Assembly (NCBI GenBank): GCA_030696235.1
Contig: JAUYSN010000269.1
Coordinates: forward strand, 1 to 6,991
Direction: 5' to 3'
Length of the DNA stretch: 6,991 nt
From: Sulfuricella sp.
GTDB lineage: Bacteria; Pseudomonadota; Gammaproteobacteria; Burkholderiales; Sulfuricellaceae
Shown here: piece by piece, positions 5,911 through 6,991 of the stretch
How the letters are laid out: each line of letters begins with the position of its first letter
Position numbering within the stretch: position 1 is the stretch's first letter
The notes under the pieces: generated by a model
What the model saw: only the letters and a program-made list of their open reading frames with translations
The model's database searches: none
What the model was told of the DNA's origin: nothing
Made by a program: the position numbers and the translations under genes

Positions 5911-6991
5911 TCACTCTTCTCCCGCCTCTCCCCCTTCGGCTTCCACCACTCGCTCAAGCCCGATCAGCTTTTCGCCCTTGTCGAGGTTAATCAGGGTCAC
6001 GCCCTGAGTGGCGCGGCCCATCTCGCGGATTTCGCTGACGCGGGTGCGGATCAGCACGCCGCCGGTGGTAATCAGCATGATCTCGTCTTCCGCATTCACC
6101 AGCGTCGCCGCCACCACTTTGCCGTTGCGCTCGGAGGTCTGGATCGCGATCATGCCCTGGGTACCGCGGCCGTGGCGGGTGTATTCCGCGATCGAGGTGC
6201 GCTTGCCGTAGCCGTTTTCGGTAGCGGTGAGCACCGACTGGGTCTCGTTCTCCGCCACCAGCAGGGAAATCACCTTCTGCCCCTTGCCCAGCCGCACGCC
6301 CATCACGCCGCGCGAAACCCGGCCCGTGGCGCGCACGGCGGCCTCGTCGAAGCGTACCGCCTTGCCGCCATCGGTGAACAGCATCACGTCATGCTGGCCG
6401 TCGGTGATATCGACGCCGACCAGATAGTCGTCCTCGTCCAGGTTGATGGCGATAATGCCGCGCTTCATCGGGCGGGAGAAGTCGGACAGCGGCGTTTTCT
6501 TGACGATGCCGCTGGCGGTCGCCATGAAAATGAAATGGCCGTCGTCGAATTCCTTGACCGGCAGGATGGCGTTGATCTTCTCGCCTTCACCCAGTTGCAA
6601 CATGTTGATGAACGGCTTGCCGCGCGATCCCCGGCTACCCTGCGGCACTTCGTAGACCTTGATCCAGTAGACCTGGCCGCGGTTGGAGAAACACAAAATG
6701 GTGTCGTGGGTGTTGGCGATGAACAGCTTCTCGATGAAATCCTCTTCCTTCATCGCCGTTGCCTGCTTGCCGCGCCCGCCGCGTTTCTGGGCGCTATAGT
6801 CCTCGAGCGGCTGGGATTTGATGTAGCCGCTGTGCGACAAGGTCACCACCATGTCCTGCGGCGTGATCAGGTCTTCCATGCTCAAGTCCTGGGCGTGAAC
6901 GACGATCTCGCTGCGGCGCTTGTCGCCGAACTGCGCCTTGATCGCGGTCAGTTCCAGGACGATGATTTCGGTGATGCGCTGAGGCTTGGCG
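5911..6991 (-). CDS. gyrA: DNA gyrase subunit A, C-terminal part
   Basis: Partial gene: about 359 C-terminal residues, with the 5' part beyond the right edge. The frame is open to the edge; an internal TTG at 6885 is not the start. The segment begins at the end of the breakage-reunion domain (ITEIIVLELTAIKAQFGD), then SMEDLITPQDMVVTLSHSGYIK leads into the six-bladed beta-pinwheel that wraps DNA. The GyrA box, which distinguishes gyrase from topoisomerase IV, reads QKRGGRG (6769-6789) against QRRGGKG in E. coli; the charge pattern is conserved. Blade-type repeats follow, such as GSRGSRG, GRVSRG, GRGTQG and GRATQG. The protein ends in a short acidic tail, VVEAEGGEAGEE. Gyrase introduces negative supercoils using ATP together with GyrB. 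The gyrA-serC adjacency is a familiar arrangement in betaproteobacteria (from memory). Confidence 0.97.
   Translation of the reverse strand, partial: AKPQRITEIIVLELTAIKAQFGDKRRSEIVVHAQDLSMEDLITPQDMVVTLSHSGYIKSQPLEDYSAQKRGGRGKQATAMKEEDFIEKLFIANTHDTILCFSNRGQVYWIKVYEVPQGSRGSRGKPFINMLQLGEGEKINAILPVKEFDDGHFIFMATASGIVKKTPLSDFSRPMKRGIIAINLDEDDYLVGVDITDGQHDVMLFTDGGKAVRFDEAAVRATGRVSRGVMGVRLGKGQKVISLLVAENETQSVLTATENGYGKRTSIAEYTRHGRGTQGMIAIQTSERNGKVVAATLVNAEDEIMLITTGGVLIRTRVSEIREMGRATQGVTLINLDKGEKLIGLERVVEAEGGEAGEE

Noticed and set aside
5748..5957. A 69-codon minus-strand frame running from the end of gyrA across the gyrA-serC gap into serC
   Set aside because: It spans the repeat element and overlaps both neighbours out of frame, with no ribosome site or conserved features visible.

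Overview
The window is a run of housekeeping genes, all on the minus strand. It most resembles a betaproteobacterium, plausibly in the Nitrosomonadales (Gallionellaceae or Sulfuricella-like). I infer this from the gene order gyrA-serC-pheA-hisC-aroF-tyrA-aroA, the high GC content, and the residues of the proteins. The placement is recognition from memory, not a search result. Transcription runs right to left, so the window starts upstream inside gyrA (right edge) and ends downstream inside aroA (left edge).

Layout in transcription order: the C-terminal part of gyrA (5911-6991, cut by the window edge); a 140-nt gap with a hairpin repeat; serC (4688-5770); pheA (3631-4695, overlapping serC by 8 nt); a 24-nt gap; hisC (2497-3606); a type I-beta DAHP synthase, aroF (1484-2500, overlapping hisC by 4 nt); a 102-nt gap with a second hairpin repeat; tyrA (506-1381); a 107-nt gap with a third hairpin repeat; and the first 132 codons of aroA (1-398). 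No stretch over 300 nt lacks a gene. I saw no tRNA, rRNA, insertion sequence, CRISPR array or phage gene.

The genes form an aromatic amino acid supercluster. AroF makes the first shikimate-pathway intermediate and AroA makes the penultimate one. PheA (chorismate mutase/prephenate dehydratase) and TyrA (prephenate dehydrogenase) split chorismate toward Phe and Tyr. HisC is a PLP aminotransferase of the histidinol-phosphate family that may also transaminate the aromatic keto acids. SerC supplies serine and has a side role in pyridoxal phosphate synthesis, so it serves the PLP enzymes beside it.

I found no new gene system. The feature worth a second look is that the three open gene junctions each carry an imperfect or perfect palindrome. 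Each palindrome is built from short tandem units: 8-nt CGCARAGR units in two of them, and roughly 9-10-nt CACGAAT-type units in the third. In the transcript these fold as hairpins a short way upstream of the tyrA, aroA and serC start codons. The tyrA element is striking: its 24-nt stem ends 9 nt from the start codon, and both deviations from perfect symmetry become G-U pairs on the mRNA strand.
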